From: CAVSWN01 sp046728115 | Lineage (GTDB): Bacteria; Acidobacteriota; Vicinamibacteria; Vicinamibacterales; CAVVIG01 | Reading direction: 5' to 3' | DNA: 22,993 bases | NCBI GenBank assembly: GCA_046728115.1 | Contig: JBKPDW010000151.1 | Location: forward strand, 1 to 22,993 | In this document: positions 20,674 to 22,993 of the stretch, in pieces | Layout: each line of letters begins with the position of its first letter | Numbering within the stretch: position 1 is the stretch's first letter | Position numbers and translations under genes: made by a program | The notes under the pieces: model-generated | What the model was told of the DNA's origin: nothing | Seen by the model: only the letters and a program-made list of their open reading frames with translations | Database searches by the model: none

Positions 20674-21531
20674 AATTTGCTCGAATCGCTACGGTCAGGC
20701 TCGCCCGTGGTCGCTACGGAGCTGCGGCCCCCTCGAGCCGAGCTCGCGGCGGCCGAGGGCATGGATGCGTGGATCGACACGTATCACGCGGTGCATCGTT
20801 TGACGCGCCAAGGTACGTTTGTGTTTCTCACCGACAGCGCCGTCGGATCGCAGGAGGAGGACAACCTCCGGCACCTCGTTACGAATCTTGGCCGCGACGT
20901 TCCACGCGAACGCATCGTGCCGTTCCTGACGGCCAAGCATTCGCTCGACTACTGCGTGTCGTACGCCGAGCGCGCGCGGCAGCACGGGTTTCCGTCGCTT
21001 GTCGTGTTGGGCGGTGACAGGTCCGTCGGCGCACCCAGGTCGGTCGAGCACGCGTGGCAACTGCGCCAATTGCTGCGCGAGCGCGGAAGCCCGCTCGCAC
21101 TTGGCGGCTGGGCAAATCCACACGCGGATCCGGATCGGCAGGCTGCGTACCTCGCGGATTCGAATTTCAACGCCGAGTTCTATCTCACGCAGGTCGTCAG
21201 CCATTACGACGCAGAGAAGGTCGAGCGGTTCGTAAAAACCACCGAGCGCCATGGCATTGCCATGCCGGGACTCTTCGGCATCTTTTTCTATCGGAGCTCC
21301 AACCCACGAACCCTCGGGGCGCTTCAGAGCTTCCTGCCGGTTCCCGTCGAAGGGCTCTCGCAAGATTTCGCATCAGGCGCGAGCCCGGAAGACGTCTGCG
21401 CGAAAACGATCCAGGCCCTCACCGGTGCCGGAGTGCGGCATTTCTATATCAGCAATCTACCGATCGGCCGGGCGCAGCAGGTGCTGGCCCGGATTCTCGA
21501 GAAATCGTCCAGCCCGCATCTGATACGCTGA
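20671..21531 (+). CDS. Methylenetetrahydrofolate reductase-like protein
   Basis: 286 residues, close to the 296 of E. coli MetF. A TIM-barrel FAD enzyme of this family reduces 5,10-methylene-THF to 5-methyl-THF. Supporting blocks are VATELRPPRAEL near the N-terminus, where E17 aligns with the catalytic Glu of MetF (FEFFPP), LVVLGGDRS (like the family's LRGD strand), GGWANPH, and NFNAEFYLTQVVSHYDAEKVERF (like GADFxITQ...). It is clearly diverged: LGGDR replaces LRGD and the N-terminal motif is altered. It may therefore act on another folate or be a paralog. The ATG is embedded in a heptad array and has no Shine-Dalgarno sequence. The aminotransferase gene follows 72 bases later on the same strand. 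Confidence 0.65.
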   Translation: MNLLESLRSGSPVVATELRPPRAELAAAEGMDAWIDTYHAVHRLTRQGTFVFLTDSAVGSQEEDNLRHLVTNLGRDVPRERIVPFLTAKHSLDYCVSYAERARQHGFPSLVVLGGDRSVGAPRSVEHAWQLRQLLRERGSPLALGGWANPHADPDRQAAYLADSNFNAEFYLTQVVSHYDAEKVERFVKTTERHGIAMPGLFGIFFYRSSNPRTLGALQSFLPVPVEGLSQDFASGASPEDVCAKTIQALTGAGVRHFYISNLPIGRAQQVLARILEKSSSPHLIR

Positions 21532-21603
21532 CGGCCACCATTCGGATCTGCCCAACGGCCTCCTGCCATCCTGCCGTCATGCGAATTCTGCTACGCTGGA
21601 TCG

Positions 21604-22797
21604 ATGGCCAGCTACATCGACAGCGTTCCCATGTCCGGCATCATTCGCATCCGCGACATGATGTATTCCGTCAAGAACCCATTCCGCTTGGATCAAGGCG
21701 ACGTCAGCTTCGACGCGCCCGACACGGTCAAGTCTGCGATGGCGCGCGCGATCGCCGAAAACAGGACTCACTATCTGCAGACGACCGGCGTGCCCAGGCT
21801 GCGCGAGCTGATCGCGGCCAAGCTGCGCGCGAAAAATCAGATTCCGGTTGGCGACGACGACGAGGTGCTGGTCACCAACGGCGGGATCCACGGCCTGTAT
21901 ATCGCTTTCCGATCGCTGCTCGAACCCGGCGACGAAGTGATCGTTCCCGATCCCAAATGGCCGCCGGCGGCCGGCAACGCGCTGCTCGCGCATGGGGTTA
22001 CAGTGCCATGCCCGCTGCGCGAATCGAACGGGTGGCGGTACGACTTCGACGAGCTCGAGTCGAAGATCACGCCGAGGACGCGCGTGCTCTATCTGAACTC
22101 GCCGAACAATCCGACCGGCGGCGTGTTGACGCGTACCGACATCGAGCGCCTGGCTGCGATCGCCGAGTCGCACAACCTGTGGGTGATCTCGGACGAGGCC
22201 TACGAGGACGTCGTCTTCCAGGGCGAGCACGTCAGCATCGCGTCGCTGCCGGGTCTCTACGACCGTACGATTCCCGCCTACACGTTCAGCAAGTCGTACG
22301 CGATGACCGGTTTGAGGCTCGGGTACGTCGCGATCAAGGATTCGGCGATGCGCGAACGCGCGAAGAAAGTGCTGTTTTACACCGCGAGCAACGTCGCGTC
22401 GATCGTGCAATTCGGCGGGATCGGCGCGCTGGAAGGCCCGCAGGACTGCATCGAGGAATATCGGACCGAGCTGCGCGCGCGGCGGGATTTGTTCTATCGA
22501 GGCATCGCCGATCTGGGCAGCGACATCTTGTCAGGAACGCCGCCGGCGGGAGCCTTCTACGCCTTCCTGCGGATCGGGCAAGAGGCCCGAGAGTTCCTGG
22601 GCGGGGGCGAATCGATCTCGTGGCAGCTGACGGAACATCTGATCAGGAACGGCCGCATTGGGTGCGTGCCAGGCGTCGACTTCGGCGCGATCGGCGAAGG
22701 CTACGTCCGCTTCTGCTTCGCGCGCGATCGGAAGGAATTGACCGGCGCGCTCGAGTCTATGAAGACGTTGTTTGCAAGTCAAAAATCCGAAGTCTGA
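21604..22797 (+). CDS. Class I PLP-dependent aminotransferase
   Basis: 397 residues from the ATG at 21604; an internal ATG at 21631 (M10) is also possible. A complete fold type I aminotransferase: LDQGDVSFDAP, TGVPRLRELIAAKL, SPNNPTG (166-172), D197 and Y200 in SDEAYEDVVF, Schiff-base lysine K230 in FSKSYAMTGLRLGY, phosphate-binding R238, and carboxylate-binding R369 in YVRFCFA. It should interconvert amino and keto acids in the cytoplasm; aspartate/aromatic-type substrates are typical, but the side-chain pocket cannot be assigned. It lies downstream of the MTHFR-like gene in the same direction. The stop codon (22795-22797) and last two residues lie in heptad array site 6. Confidence 0.9.
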   Translation: MASYIDSVPMSGIIRIRDMMYSVKNPFRLDQGDVSFDAPDTVKSAMARAIAENRTHYLQTTGVPRLRELIAAKLRAKNQIPVGDDDEVLVTNGGIHGLYIAFRSLLEPGDEVIVPDPKWPPAAGNALLAHGVTVPCPLRESNGWRYDFDELESKITPRTRVLYLNSPNNPTGGVLTRTDIERLAAIAESHNLWVISDEAYEDVVFQGEHVSIASLPGLYDRTIPAYTFSKSYAMTGLRLGYVAIKDSAMRERAKKVLFYTASNVASIVQFGGIGALEGPQDCIEEYRTELRARRDLFYRGIADLGSDILSGTPPAGAFYAFLRIGQEAREFLGGGESISWQLTEHLIRNGRIGCVPGVDFGAIGEGYVRFCFARDRKELTGALESMKTLFASQKSEV

Positions 22798-22855
22798 AGT
22801 CAGTCGGACGCCCACCGTACTTCCGACTTCTGACTTCCGACTTCTGACTTCCGAC
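22789..22855. repeat. Heptad-periodic inverted repeat array, site 6
   Basis: Left arm: GAAGTCT, GAAGTCA, GTCGGAC (22789-22809). Right arm: a perfect 14-base tandem TTCCGACTTCTGAC at 22821-22834 and 22835-22848, plus a half unit to 22855. The arms are approximate reverse complements around a short spacer. The left arm contains the aminotransferase stop codon. The insertion sequence end begins 7 bases later. Confidence 0.85.
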
Positions 22856-22861
22856 GGCTCA

Positions 22862-22905
22862 GTCCGGAGACATAGGTAACAAAGTTGTCCGGAGACATAG
22901 GTAAC
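22862..22905. repeat. 19-base direct repeat, 25-base period, at the insertion sequence end
   Basis: GTCCGGAGACATAGGTAAC occurs at 22862-22880 and 22887-22905, identical and in the same orientation. The word looks like a terminal repeat of the insertion sequence whose transposase gene starts at 22937. Confidence 0.85.
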
Positions 22906-22936
22906 ACTTTTCGCCACTGTTTCGCTGGAGGAAGCG

Positions 22937-22993
22937 ATGCCGTGGCATGGAGTGTCGCCTATGGATTTGCGCCTCGCATTCGTTCGTGAATTC
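22937..22993 (+). CDS. Transposase N-terminus (IS481-like), partial
   Basis: Only 19 residues are visible: MPWHGVSPMDLRLAFVREF. The ATG follows GGAGGAAG (22927-22934) by 2 bases, or GGAG by 6. The start MPW-x5-MD-x-R-x-x-F is typical of integrase-core transposases of the IS481 group, in which a helix-turn-helix with GISRKTGY comes next. The catalytic DDE domain is outside the window, so the family call rests on a short motif. Confidence 0.65.
   Translation, partial: MPWHGVSPMDLRLAFVREF

Larger units (their letters stand above)
22862..22993 (+). mobile_element. Left end of an IS481-like insertion sequence (truncated by window)
   Basis: The terminal-type repeats at 22862-22905 are followed, 31 bases on, by a transposase start with a strong ribosome binding site. 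The element continues beyond the window. IS481-like is inferred from the transposase N-terminus. The exact left border (22862 or 22886) cannot be fixed without the right end. Confidence 0.65.

Overview
The window is GC-rich, with dense coding on both strands and no RNA genes or CRISPR array that I can see. Gene content suggests a soil-type Acidobacteriota, most likely Vicinamibacteria. The hints are a secreted M28 peptidase and a molybdo-hydroxylase that both carry Gly/Arg-rich inserts, a DUF1015 protein, a DUF3500 protein, a HEAT-cyclophilin fusion and an M49 peptidase. The taxonomic call is inference.

Layout. 1-330 is the start of a minus-strand DUF1015 gene. 647-3543 carries two plus-strand genes for exported proteins: a lipoprotein with four Ig-like repeats and an M28 zinc peptidase. 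3669-12266 is a minus-strand run. In transcription order it encodes a beta-CASP metallo-beta-lactamase nuclease, an M49 (dipeptidyl-peptidase III-like) peptidase, an exported HEAT-repeat/cyclophilin fusion, a PLP aminotransferase and 4-alpha-glucanotransferase MalQ. Two junctions are 4-base ATGA overlaps. 12470-18292 is a plus-strand operon for a molybdenum hydroxylase: a Tat-exported [2Fe-2S] subunit, a molybdopterin subunit, an FAD subunit with an extra cysteine set, a formate-dehydrogenase-gamma-like cytochrome b, and a small unknown protein. 18319-20578 (minus) holds a D-cysteine desulfhydrase-like enzyme followed by a secreted DUF3500 protein. 20671-22797 (plus) holds a divergent methylenetetrahydrofolate reductase-like protein and a class I aminotransferase. 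22862-22993 is the left end of an insertion sequence cut by the window edge.

How the genes work together. The molybdo-hydroxylase operon is the clearest unit. The signal peptide, iron-sulfur relay, FAD subunit and membrane cytochrome b together suggest a periplasmic dehydrogenase of aldehydes or N-heterocycles that passes electrons to quinone. The substrate cannot be read from sequence.

The most unusual signal is not a gene. Six sites carry short arrays with a clear 7-base period, each with its own vocabulary (for example GACTTCA/GACTTGA, CGGGATT/GGGAATT, TTCCGAC/TTCTGAC). Most are arranged as two inverted arms. Three arrays contain the stop codon of a neighbouring gene, one contains a start codon, and one lies inside the molybdo-hydroxylase operon. 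They resemble in form the heptanucleotide STRR repeats of cyanobacteria, but the words differ from locus to locus.
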